Source: Niastella caeni (GTDB lineage Bacteria; Bacteroidota; Bacteroidia; Chitinophagales; Chitinophagaceae). Taken from it: 64,000 nt of DNA. The stretch spans positions 62,001 through 126,000 of the forward strand of contig NZ_STFF01000016.1 in the NCBI RefSeq assembly GCF_004834005.1, read 5' to 3'. A program made the translations under genes and the position numbers. This document shows, piece by piece, positions 1-8,107 of the stretch. Positions within the stretch are counted from its first letter, which is position 1. Each line of letters begins with the position of its first letter. A model generated the notes under the pieces. The model ran no database searches. It had not been told where the DNA came from and saw only the letters and a program-made list of their open reading frames with translations.

Positions 1-213
1 CGCAAAAAAGTGGTGGCCTTCACCACCAAAGGAAAAAAATTGCAACAACAGGTGCAACCGGTATGGGATGCATTGCAACAGGCTATGGAAGCCCTTACGC
101 AGGAAGGAAAGCACAGTAAAACCATTTTAACGGCCATTGGCGAAATAGAGCAGGGCTTGCAAAACGAATCTGTTTATAACCGGGTGCAAGCCATTTTACA
201 CCAGGTACAATAA
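1..213 (+). CDS. MarR-like transcriptional regulator, C-terminal part (5' truncated)
   Basis: The reading frame is open from base 1 (Arg-Lys-Lys-Val-Val-Ala-Phe-Thr-Thr-Lys-Gly) and stops at 211-213, so only about 70 residues are visible and the start lies outside the window. The piece resembles the end of a MarR winged-helix protein: the last wing strand (VVAFTTKGKKL, compare the usual VxLTxKG) followed by a long helix of the C-terminal dimerisation region. It ends 8 bp before hutH, so it is probably cotranscribed and could control histidine use, but that is inference. The DNA-binding helices are not visible, so the family call is moderate. Confidence 0.55.
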   Translation, partial: RKKVVAFTTKGKKLQQQVQPVWDALQQAMEALTQEGKHSKTILTAIGEIEQGLQNESVYNRVQAILHQVQ

Positions 214-221
214 GAAATTAT

Positions 222-1784
222 ATGCAACAGGATTTTTTTTACGGTATCGATCAATTAACGATTGGCAATGCCCTGGCCATAGCGAAGGGCCGGCAAAAAG
301 GCGTGTTGAATGATGCGGCTATTGCCAACATTCAAAAAAGCCAGCAGCATGTGCAGCAAATTGTGGAGAACAATATAACCGTGTATGGCGTGAATACCGG
401 TTTTGGCGTACTGGCCACCACGCCGGTATCGGAATCGGATACCCGCATTTTGCAACATAAGATCCTGCAAAGCCATAGTGTAGGTGTAGGTGAACCCATT
501 CCGGTTGAAATTGCCAAACTCATGCTCATCACTAAAGTGCATGCATTGGCCCGGGGCTATTCAGGCGCGCAATTGACCACCCTGCAACGGATCATGTGGC
601 ATATTGAACAGGATATAATTCCGGTTGTGCCCGAAAAGGGTAGCGTTGGCGCTTCGGGCGACCTGGCTCCATTAGCGCATTTGTTTTTGCCATTGATAGG
701 TTTGGGTGAAGTATTTTATAAAGGAAGAAGATACAGGGCTCAGGAAGTATTGCAGCAGTTTGAACTGCCACCCATTCAACTGGGACCAAAAGAAGGCCTG
801 GCGCTTATCAACGGTACGCAATTCATCTTGTCGTTTGCAGTAAAAGCGGTGCAACGCATGCACTATTGCCTGGAAGCCGCAGACATCATTGGCGCCATGA
901 GCCTGGAAGCATTGACCGGCACCAAAGCGCCCTTTGATGAACGATTACACCGGTTACGCCCATTCGCAGGCAATGAACTGGTGGCGCAACGACTACGCTT
1001 ATTATTGCACCAGAGCGATATTATGCAAAGCCATGTTGATTGCGGCCGGGTGCAGGACCCTTATAGTTTGCGCTGTATGCCGCAGGTACATGGCGCCAGT
1101 CGCAATGCCTGGCTGCACCTGAAGCAGCTTACCGAAACAGAACTGAATTCAGTAACCGATAATCCTATTATCCTAAGCGCTGATGATACCATCAGCGGCG
1201 GCAATTTTCACGGACAACCGTTGGCATTGCCGCTCGACTATGCCTGTATAGCGGCTGCGGAAGCGGGCAATATCTCTGACCGCAGAACGTATTTGTTGTT
1301 GGAAGGAAAATGGGGATTGCCTGTATTACTAATGAGAAATGTGGGGTTGAACAGTGGCTTTATGATCCCGCAGTATACTACTGCAGCATTGGTCACAGAA
1401 AACAAGACCTTGTGTTTTCCTGCAAGCGCAGATAGTATTCCCACTTCATTGGGGCAGGAAGATCATGTAAGCATGGGCAGCATCAGTGGTCGAAAATTGA
1501 ACCAGGTGCTGGATAACCTGGAATACATTTTAGCTATTGAATTGTTGAGTGCCTGCCAGGCCATTGAGTTCAGGCGGCCATTAAAAAGCAGTGAGATCCT
1601 GGAGTCGGCACATGATTATGTGCGCCAGTTTGTAAGTTTTGCCGAAGAGGATAGAATTTTTGCAGATGATATAGACAAAATAAAGCGCATCATCAGTGAT
1701 TTTTCGTTTGTGGGGCATTGTAATGAACTGGCCAGCTTGAAAAAGATCAATTTAAATAAGGGGTACGAGACGTTTGAAGTGTGA
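222..1784 (+). CDS. hutH: histidine ammonia-lyase
   Basis: Removes ammonia from L-histidine to give trans-urocanate, the first step of histidine degradation, in the cytoplasm. The 520-residue length is usual for the family. The prosthetic-group motif GSVGASGDLAPLAHL is present with Ala144-Ser145-Gly146, the triad that cyclises to the MIO cofactor. The substrate-side motif VYGVNTGFG lies at residues 54-62, and the C-terminal half has the conserved QDxxSMGxxxGRK-type stretch (QEDHVSMGSISGRK). ATG at 222 follows the MarR fragment by 8 bp. The next hut gene starts 60 bp downstream. A tyrosine or phenylalanine lyase shares the fold, but the hut neighbours settle histidine. Confidence 0.96.
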   Translation: MQQDFFYGIDQLTIGNALAIAKGRQKGVLNDAAIANIQKSQQHVQQIVENNITVYGVNTGFGVLATTPVSESDTRILQHKILQSHSVGVGEPIPVEIAKLMLITKVHALARGYSGAQLTTLQRIMWHIEQDIIPVVPEKGSVGASGDLAPLAHLFLPLIGLGEVFYKGRRYRAQEVLQQFELPPIQLGPKEGLALINGTQFILSFAVKAVQRMHYCLEAADIIGAMSLEALTGTKAPFDERLHRLRPFAGNELVAQRLRLLLHQSDIMQSHVDCGRVQDPYSLRCMPQVHGASRNAWLHLKQLTETELNSVTDNPIILSADDTISGGNFHGQPLALPLDYACIAAAEAGNISDRRTYLLLEGKWGLPVLLMRNVGLNSGFMIPQYTTAALVTENKTLCFPASADSIPTSLGQEDHVSMGSISGRKLNQVLDNLEYILAIELLSACQAIEFRRPLKSSEILESAHDYVRQFVSFAEEDRIFADDIDKIKRIISDFSFVGHCNELASLKKINLNKGYETFEV

Positions 1785-1844
1785 TGGGTGAAGTTTTGTA
1801 ACTTTAAAGAATGTCAAAAAGGGTCTCAGATAAAAAAGAACAAT

Positions 1845-3527
1845 ATGAGTAATTCAACCACTTCACAATACGATATAAAAAAATACAAAACCCCCACCGG
1901 TTCACAACTTACCTGCAAAGGCTGGGTACAGGAAGCGGCATTGCGGATGTTATTGAACAACCTCGATCCTGCCGTAGCAGAACGGCCAGATGACCTCATC
2001 GTATATGGCGGGCGCGGAAAAGCAGCACGTAATTTTGAGGCGCTGGATATGATCATTCAATCGTTAAAAGACCTGAATGATAACGAAACCCTGCTGATAC
2101 AAAGCGGCAAACCCGTAGGTATTTTACAAACACATCCCAATGCACCCCGCGTACTGATCTCCAATTCACAACTCGTACCCAAATGGGCTACCTGGCAACA
2201 TTTCGATGAACTGGAAAGAAAAGGCCTGATGATGTACGGGCAAATGACTGCCGGTTCCTGGATCTACATAGGCAGCCAGGGTATTGTACAGGGCACGTAT
2301 GAAACCTATGCCGCTGCTGCCAATAAGCATTTTGGCGGTTCGCTCAAAGGCACACTGAATGTAACAGCCGGTTTAGGCGGAATGGGCGGAGCGCAGCCCC
2401 TGGCCATTACCATGAATGAAGGCGTAGCATTGGTCGCAGAAGTAGAAGAGTGGCGGATTGACAAACGCATCGAAACAAAATACCTCGATGTAAAAATGAC
2501 AAGTATTGATGCCGCTATCGATCGCGCTTTAAAGGCAAAAGAAAAAGGCGAAATATTGTCAATCGGGGTGCTATGTAATGCGGTTCATTTGCTACAACGA
2601 TTGGTTGAGAGAAACATTGTTCCCGATACATTGACCGATCAAACCTCTGCACACGATCCTTTGATCGGTTACTGGCCGCATGAAATTTCCTATGAGCAGG
2701 CAAAGGTTTTGCGTGAGCAAAATGCCGATCAATATATTGAGTATGCATACAACAGCATGTACCGCCATGTGCAATTGATGCTGGAATTACAACAAAAAGG
2801 CGCTATCACGTTTGATTATGGCAACAATATCCGGGCGCGGGCGCAGGAGAAAGGATTGAAAAACGCATTCGATTTTCCGGGGTTTGTTCCGGCTTATATC
2901 CGTCCCTTGTTTTGTGAGGGCAAAGGGCCTTTCCGCTGGGCGGCATTGAGCGGCGATCCGCACGATATAGCAGTAACTGATGATGTTATTGGTAGTATGT
3001 TCCCGGAAAATACCTCATTGCAACGCTGGTTAAAACTGGCTAAAGAAAAAATAGCCTTTCAGGGATTACCGGCACGGATCTGCTGGCTGGGACAGGGAGA
3101 AAGAGAAAAAGCCGGACTGGCGTTCAATGAACTTGTACGATCTGGAAAAGTAAAAGCACCAATAGTCATCGGGCGCGATCATCTGGATACCGGTTCAGTG
3201 GCTTCACCCAATCGGGAAACAGAATCCATGCCCGATGGAAGTGATGCCGTGGCAGACTGGCCCATCTTAAATGCATTGGTAAATACGGCAGGCGGCGCCA
3301 GTTGGGTGAGTTTGCATCATGGGGGTGGCGTAGGAATGGGTTATAGCATTCATGCAGGCATGGTGATCGTTGCCGATGGAACAGAAGAAGCAGCTTTACG
3401 ATTAGGGCGGGTTCTAAGAAATGATCCGGGGATGGGAGTTATACGACATGCAGACGCGGGATATGACGTAGCAAAAGAAACTTCTATAAAATTTGACCTG
3501 GATTTAAGAAAACGGTTTCATAGATAA
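1845..3527 (+). CDS. hutU: urocanate hydratase
   Basis: Hydrates urocanate to 4-imidazolone-5-propionate using tightly bound NAD+. From the ATG at 1845 the product is 560 residues, matching the usual length. An earlier GTG at 1788 would add 19 residues unlike the family (MKFCNFKECQ...), so it was not used. Visible marks: YGGRGKAARN near residues 54-63, the glycine-rich nucleotide loop GLGGMGGAQP at 176-185, and the conserved active-site cysteine Cys413 in RICWLGQGER, followed by IVIGRDHLDTGSVASP. It sits directly after hutH and is probably in the same transcript. No terminator is obvious before the next gene. Confidence 0.96.
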   Translation: MSNSTTSQYDIKKYKTPTGSQLTCKGWVQEAALRMLLNNLDPAVAERPDDLIVYGGRGKAARNFEALDMIIQSLKDLNDNETLLIQSGKPVGILQTHPNAPRVLISNSQLVPKWATWQHFDELERKGLMMYGQMTAGSWIYIGSQGIVQGTYETYAAAANKHFGGSLKGTLNVTAGLGGMGGAQPLAITMNEGVALVAEVEEWRIDKRIETKYLDVKMTSIDAAIDRALKAKEKGEILSIGVLCNAVHLLQRLVERNIVPDTLTDQTSAHDPLIGYWPHEISYEQAKVLREQNADQYIEYAYNSMYRHVQLMLELQQKGAITFDYGNNIRARAQEKGLKNAFDFPGFVPAYIRPLFCEGKGPFRWAALSGDPHDIAVTDDVIGSMFPENTSLQRWLKLAKEKIAFQGLPARICWLGQGEREKAGLAFNELVRSGKVKAPIVIGRDHLDTGSVASPNRETESMPDGSDAVADWPILNALVNTAGGASWVSLHHGGGVGMGYSIHAGMVIVADGTEEAALRLGRVLRNDPGMGVIRHADAGYDVAKETSIKFDLDLRKRFHR

Positions 3528-3663
3528 AATAATTTTTCTATTTTGCTACGGATACCACCGACCCAACCGCGGATAAAATGGTATTTATACGATGGACAAA
3601 ATATCTCCCTATTCTGTGCGTTGTAGCAGATATGAAGATAAACATGTATGAAAAATCCGAAAT

Positions 3664-4242
3664 ATGAAAACAACCCTTTCCTTGTTCTTTTTTGCTTTAG
3701 TCGCTAGCACCGCTTTTTCCCAAACAAAAGTAGGCCTCAAAATTATTCAAAACGGCGCTCCTGTTACGCCTGTTAACGGAGAATATGAATTAAAGAAAGC
3801 CCCCTTCTCTGTAGAATTCACATTTGACGTTAATAACTATGATGGTGTATTCGTTTACGCCGACTTTACCGACGCTGTTTATAAAACCGGCGACAAAGCC
3901 GCTTTACCCGACCTGCAAGACATTCCCTACAAAGTTGTTAAGGAAGATAATTTCAACCCCAGCAAACAAATTGCTATCAATTCAGACACCTGGGCATTCT
4001 GGTATTACAATAAGGAGAAAAACGAATACCGGTTCGACAGAGATATTAAAACAGTGGATGCCAATACTATGGTTGCCACAAGAACTGTTGAGCAGGTTTA
4101 TTTTCCTGTTAAGGAAAAAACAGTAAAAGTAGCTGAGTTCACCGAACCGCTATACTTGTTTTTCCTGGTAACCAATCCGTACAACCAAAGAGGTGTAGTA
4201 AGAGAATTGTACCGCCAGCGGATGAAACTGAATTTTAAGTAA
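3664..4242 (+). CDS. secreted protein of unknown function
   Basis: 192 residues. The first 20 (MKTTLSLFFFALVASTAFSQ) are a clear Sec signal peptide with a cleavage site after FSQ, so the protein is periplasmic or surface-exposed. The mature part is rich in aromatic residues and alternating polar/hydrophobic stretches (FSVEFTFDVNNYDGVFVYADF), suggesting an all-beta fold. I do not recognise a family. It follows hutU by 136 bp and is closed by a strong terminator at 4264-4309, so it ends a transcription unit. A link to histidine use is not supported by anything other than position. Confidence 0.8.
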   Translation: MKTTLSLFFFALVASTAFSQTKVGLKIIQNGAPVTPVNGEYELKKAPFSVEFTFDVNNYDGVFVYADFTDAVYKTGDKAALPDLQDIPYKVVKEDNFNPSKQIAINSDTWAFWYYNKEKNEYRFDRDIKTVDANTMVATRTVEQVYFPVKEKTVKVAEFTEPLYLFFLVTNPYNQRGVVRELYRQRMKLNFK

Positions 4243-4263
4243 AGCAAAGGAACATACAATATT

Positions 4264-4309
4264 AAAGGGAGATGAAGTTGCTGCACTTCATCTCCCTTTC
4301 TTTTTTTAT
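4264..4309 (+). terminator. rho-independent terminator after the secreted protein gene
   Basis: Arm AAAGGGAGATGAAG (4264-4277), 8-nt loop, then the perfect complement CTTCATCTCCCTTT (4286-4299), followed by a T-rich tail. The 14-bp stem makes this one of the cleanest terminators in the window. No word array is present in this gap. Confidence 0.92.
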
Positions 4310-4447
4310 TGCTCCCTAAAAATCTCCAAATCAGCCATTTCCCCCTCATTGGCACTATAATTTCTTTAGTAATACTACTATAAAACAGGCCTGGTGCATA
4401 CGTACCTGGTAAGGCTTTTTATTATTCATTGGTTAACTGTTTGTTCT

Positions 4448-6673
4448 ATGGGACGATTGATTATTATATCTAACCGGCTACCATTTTCTATTGATCACGA
4501 GGGCGATCAGCTTACGTTGCGGCAAAGCTCGGGAGGACTGGTATCTGCTATTAAAAGTTACTTCGAAAGTGATAGTTCTAAACGATTTACAGAAAAACTG
4601 TGGTTAGGTGTAGCAGATTTTCCCCAAAATGAATGGAGTATGGTGTCTGAACAATTAGAGGGTCGTGATTTTCAAATTATTCCATTATTTCCCAATAAGA
4701 TCTTATACAAAGATTATTACAACGGGTTCTCCAACTCCGTATTATGGCCGTTATTCCATTATTTTCCCAGCCTGGTTGAAAACCAGGCGCATTATTATGA
4801 CGCGTATGTAAAGGTCAATAAGTTATTTGCCGATAAGTTAATTCCTATTTTACAACCCGACGATACAATATGGATCCACGATTACCAATTGATGATGATG
4901 CCTGACATGTTGCGTACAGAAAGGCCGGATATTACAGTTGGTTTCTTTTTGCATATTCCATTTCCATCGTATGAGCTGTTCAGAACACTGCCGACAGATT
5001 GGAAGGCCTCTATATTGCGGGGTGTATTGGGCAGCGACCTGATAGGCTTCCACACGCATGATTATGCGCAGCATTTCCTGCAATCGGTAAAAATGATCCT
5101 TGGGGTGGATAGTAATTTTCACAACATACAATACCAGGACCGTTTAATAAAGGCCGATCTGTTCCCGATCAGCATCGATTATAAAAAATTTAATACGGCC
5201 TGTAACGATCCGGAAACAAAACAATATTATAACGAGATCAGAAATAATTTTGAAGGTAAGAAGATCATTTTTTCTGTCGACAGACTGGATTATACCAAAG
5301 GATTGATGGACCGCCTGAACGCTTATGATTATTTCCTGGAGCAATATCCTGAATGGCGTGAAAATGTAGTCTTTATTTTGAATATCGTGCCTTCCCGCGA
5401 TGATATTCAGGCGTATACCGAGCGGAAACAACAAATAGAACAAAAGATCGGCACCATTAATGGTAAAATTTCTACCATCACCTGGCAGCCCATCATCTAT
5501 CGATACACCCATCTTCCATTCAGTGAACTGGCCGCATTGTATAAATCGGCCGATGTAGCGTTGATAACACCATTACGCGATGGCATGAACCTGGTTGCCA
5601 AAGAATACGTAGCCAGTTGTTCTGCCCGAAAAGGCGTATTGATCTTAAGTGAACTGGCCGGCGCCGCCAACGAACTCAATGAAGCGCTGCTGGTAAACCC
5701 TACCGATACCATTGAAGTAGCCAATGCCATCAACCGGGCATTGACCATGCCGCCGGAAGAGCAGCAACACCGCATGGTATTGATGCAACAGCGGCTGTCG
5801 GATTATGATGTTATAAAATGGGTAAGTGATTTCCTGGATCAATTGTCGAATGTTAAACTGGAACAACAAAAACAACAATCAAAATTGCTCGACGATCGCA
5901 TAGGTTCGCAAATACATTTGCATTACCAGATGGCAGGCAGCCGGTGCCTGTTACTGGATTACGATGGTACACTGGTACCTTATGCGCGGCTACCGGTAGA
6001 GGCCAGGCCCAATGAAGAGTTGAGAGATATATTGACCAATTTAACGGCTGATCCTAAAAATAACGTGGTGATCATCAGCGGCCGTGAAGCTGATACCCTG
6101 GAGCGATGGCTGGGCGATCTGTCTTTAATGCTCGTGGCAGAGCATGGCGCCAGCTTCAAACCCAAAGGCGAACAATGGCAGCAGACGGTATCTATTCCCG
6201 ACCAATGGAAAAACGAGATCCGCCCGATCATGCAAATGTTCGTGACCCATTGTGTTGGTTCTTTTATTGAAGAAAAAACCAATACACTGGCCTGGCATTA
6301 CCGCAATACGCACCCCGACCTGGGTTTTACGCGGTCAAGGGAGTTGATCAATAACCTGACACAGCTCCTGCAGAACACCATGCTTCAGGTAGTGGATGGC
6401 AACAAAGTAGTGGAAGTTCGTATGTCGGGATTTGATAAAGGCATTATGGCCCTGAAAATAGTGAACGATCTGCAACCGGATTTTGTATTATGTATGGGTG
6501 ATGATACTACCGATGAGGATATGTTTAAAGCGCTGGGTGAACGGGCCTATAGCATTAAAGTCAGCAATGGCCCAACTGCGGCGCAATACACGGTTTTCTC
6601 GCAACAAAAGGTGTTGCAATTATTAAAAAAACTCATGTTACCAATTGGTAACAAACAATATGCGGGAACATAA
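4448..6673 (+). CDS. bifunctional trehalose-6-phosphate synthase/phosphatase (OtsA-OtsB fusion)
   Basis: Makes trehalose from UDP-glucose and glucose-6-phosphate in two steps on one 741-residue chain. Residues 1 to about 470 are a GT20 synthase: N-terminal GRLIIISNRLPF, HDYQLMMMPDMLR (144-156), VDRLDYTKGL (277-286) and PLRDGMNLVAKEY (375-387). After a Gln/Lys-rich linker near 470-485, the rest is a HAD phosphatase with motif I LLLDYDGTL (Asp504, Asp506) and late motif GDDTTDEDMF. ATG 4448 was chosen because the family begins at GRLIIISNR; the upstream GTG at 4394 adds 18 unrelated residues. Trehalose is an osmoprotectant and desiccation protectant. The gene interrupts the hut series. Confidence 0.95.
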   Translation: MGRLIIISNRLPFSIDHEGDQLTLRQSSGGLVSAIKSYFESDSSKRFTEKLWLGVADFPQNEWSMVSEQLEGRDFQIIPLFPNKILYKDYYNGFSNSVLWPLFHYFPSLVENQAHYYDAYVKVNKLFADKLIPILQPDDTIWIHDYQLMMMPDMLRTERPDITVGFFLHIPFPSYELFRTLPTDWKASILRGVLGSDLIGFHTHDYAQHFLQSVKMILGVDSNFHNIQYQDRLIKADLFPISIDYKKFNTACNDPETKQYYNEIRNNFEGKKIIFSVDRLDYTKGLMDRLNAYDYFLEQYPEWRENVVFILNIVPSRDDIQAYTERKQQIEQKIGTINGKISTITWQPIIYRYTHLPFSELAALYKSADVALITPLRDGMNLVAKEYVASCSARKGVLILSELAGAANELNEALLVNPTDTIEVANAINRALTMPPEEQQHRMVLMQQRLSDYDVIKWVSDFLDQLSNVKLEQQKQQSKLLDDRIGSQIHLHYQMAGSRCLLLDYDGTLVPYARLPVEARPNEELRDILTNLTADPKNNVVIISGREADTLERWLGDLSLMLVAEHGASFKPKGEQWQQTVSIPDQWKNEIRPIMQMFVTHCVGSFIEEKTNTLAWHYRNTHPDLGFTRSRELINNLTQLLQNTMLQVVDGNKVVEVRMSGFDKGIMALKIVNDLQPDFVLCMGDDTTDEDMFKALGERAYSIKVSNGPTAAQYTVFSQQKVLQLLKKLMLPIGNKQYAGT

Positions 6674-6707
6674 ATAATAATTTCAGATAATGTCCGACGT
6701 ATCAATC

Positions 6708-6740
6708 AGGCGTGGCACGGTTTCAAACCGTGCCACGCCT
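6708..6740. repeat. perfect 16-bp inverted repeat with 1-nt centre (REP-like palindrome)
   Basis: AGGCGTGGCACGGTTT (6708-6723), a single C, then the exact complement AAACCGTGCCACGCCT (6725-6740). It lies 34 bp after the trehalose gene and 62 bp before hutI. There is no T-run on either side, so it is not a standard terminator. It is GC-richer than the gap around it and looks like a mobile palindromic element of REP type, or a very stable 3'-end hairpin. Confidence 0.85.
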
Positions 6741-6801
6741 ATTAAGGAGGTCAGCCATCATAATTCATTCACAGATTTTCAAATTACACTATCTTCACTC
6801 C

Positions 6802-8049
6802 ATGCCAGGAATGCTGATCGCCAATATCAAACAACTCGTTAATGTGCGGGCGCAATGGCCCGTATTGCGGGGAAAAGAACTAGCCGAACTTCCGTGTATA
6901 GATAACGCATATTTACTTATTGAAGATGATACCATCGTTGATTATGGGCCCATGGAGCAACTGGCTTCCAACCATTCTGCATTGCCCGCAGACAGCATAG
7001 ATGCCACTGGAAAATTGGTACTGCCCGCCTGGTGCGATAGCCATACCCACCTGGTATTTGCTGCAAGCCGGGAAAACGAATTTATCGATAAGTTAAAAGG
7101 ACTTAGTTACGCAGAGATTGCAGCGCGGGGCGGCGGCATTCTAAACTCAGCCCGTAAATTAAATGACGCCTCTGAAGACGAACTGTTCAACCTGGCCTGG
7201 AAACGCCTGCAGGAGCTGAGCGCATTAGGTACCGGCGCTATTGAAATTAAAAGCGGGTACGGACTAACTGTGCCGGGTGAACTTAAAATGTTGCGGGTAA
7301 TAAAAAAGTTGCGCGAAAGATCGAATGTTACTATCAAAGCTACTTTCCTTGGCGCGCATACCTACCCGGTGGAATATAAAGAGAATCACCAGGGATATAT
7401 TGATTTGATCATACAGGAAATGCTGCCTGTTATTGCCCGCGAACAACTGGCCGATTATATTGATGTGTTTTGTGAAACGGGTTTCTTTTCGGCGGCTGAA
7501 ACAGAAATGATCTGCCGGGCGGGAATGCAATATGGACTAAAGCCAAAAATTCACGCCAACCAATTGAATTTATCAGGGGGTGTGCAAACCGGGGTTGCAT
7601 TGGGCGCTGTAAGTGTCGATCACCTGGAAACAATGGATGAAGCGGCGATCAGGGCCCTGGCCGGTTCATCAACCATTGGAACATTATTACCTACGGCAGC
7701 CTTCTTTTTAAGAATGCCGTTTCAGCCGGCACGCGCGCTGATTGATGCAGGATGCGCCATAGCACTGGCTTCTGATTTTAATCCCGGTTCATCGCCCAGC
7801 GGTAACATGAATATGGTTGTTAATATGAGTTGTATACAAATGAAAATGCTGCCTGAAGAAGCGATCAATGCGGCAACCCTCAATGGCGCCTGGGCTATGG
7901 AATGTGCCCGGGAACTCGGTAGCATTTCAACCGGTAAAATAGCCAACCTGATCATTACAAAACCAGTACCTTCCCTTGCATATCTACCTTATTCATTTGG
8001 ATCGAATTTAATAGAGCAGGTGATAATAAAAGGAGAACGGGTTGTTTGA
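6802..8049 (+). CDS. hutI: imidazolonepropionase
   Basis: Opens the ring of 4-imidazolone-5-propionate to give N-formimino-L-glutamate, third step of histidine degradation. 415 residues from ATG 6802; ATG 6811 is an alternative. The open frame extends upstream to 6712, but that stretch comes from the palindrome and spacer. The amidohydrolase metal motif DSHTHLVF has His81 and His83, with further conserved stretches GGGILNSARK, EIKSGYGL, HANQLN, VDHLE and ASDFNPGSSPSGNM, where the last metal-binding aspartate lies. It is separated from hutHU by two genes but clearly belongs to the same pathway. Confidence 0.96.
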   Translation: MPGMLIANIKQLVNVRAQWPVLRGKELAELPCIDNAYLLIEDDTIVDYGPMEQLASNHSALPADSIDATGKLVLPAWCDSHTHLVFAASRENEFIDKLKGLSYAEIAARGGGILNSARKLNDASEDELFNLAWKRLQELSALGTGAIEIKSGYGLTVPGELKMLRVIKKLRERSNVTIKATFLGAHTYPVEYKENHQGYIDLIIQEMLPVIAREQLADYIDVFCETGFFSAAETEMICRAGMQYGLKPKIHANQLNLSGGVQTGVALGAVSVDHLETMDEAAIRALAGSSTIGTLLPTAAFFLRMPFQPARALIDAGCAIALASDFNPGSSPSGNMNMVVNMSCIQMKMLPEEAINAATLNGAWAMECARELGSISTGKIANLIITKPVPSLAYLPYSFGSNLIEQVIIKGERVV

Positions 8050-8072
8050 AATTAGAAATGAAGAATGAAAAA

Positions 8073-8107
8073 CACCAATTCACCATCGACCATTCACCAT
8101 TGACGAT
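8073..8107. repeat. heptad word array (TCACCAT family), single arm
   Basis: Five consecutive 7-bp words: CACCAAT, TCACCAT, CGACCAT, TCACCAT, TGACGAT. The last word runs into the ATG at 8106 of the next gene, so the array supplies part of its translation start. A weaker AATGAAG-type run lies just upstream. Confidence 0.65.

Noticed and set aside
6712..6801. N-terminal extension of hutI
   Set aside because: Begins at a GTG inside the perfect palindrome and encodes residues not found in imidazolonepropionases.
8046..8105. N-terminal extension of the PF10136 protein from TTG 8046
   Set aside because: Overlaps the hutI stop and is translated from a heptad array; ATG 8106 fits better.
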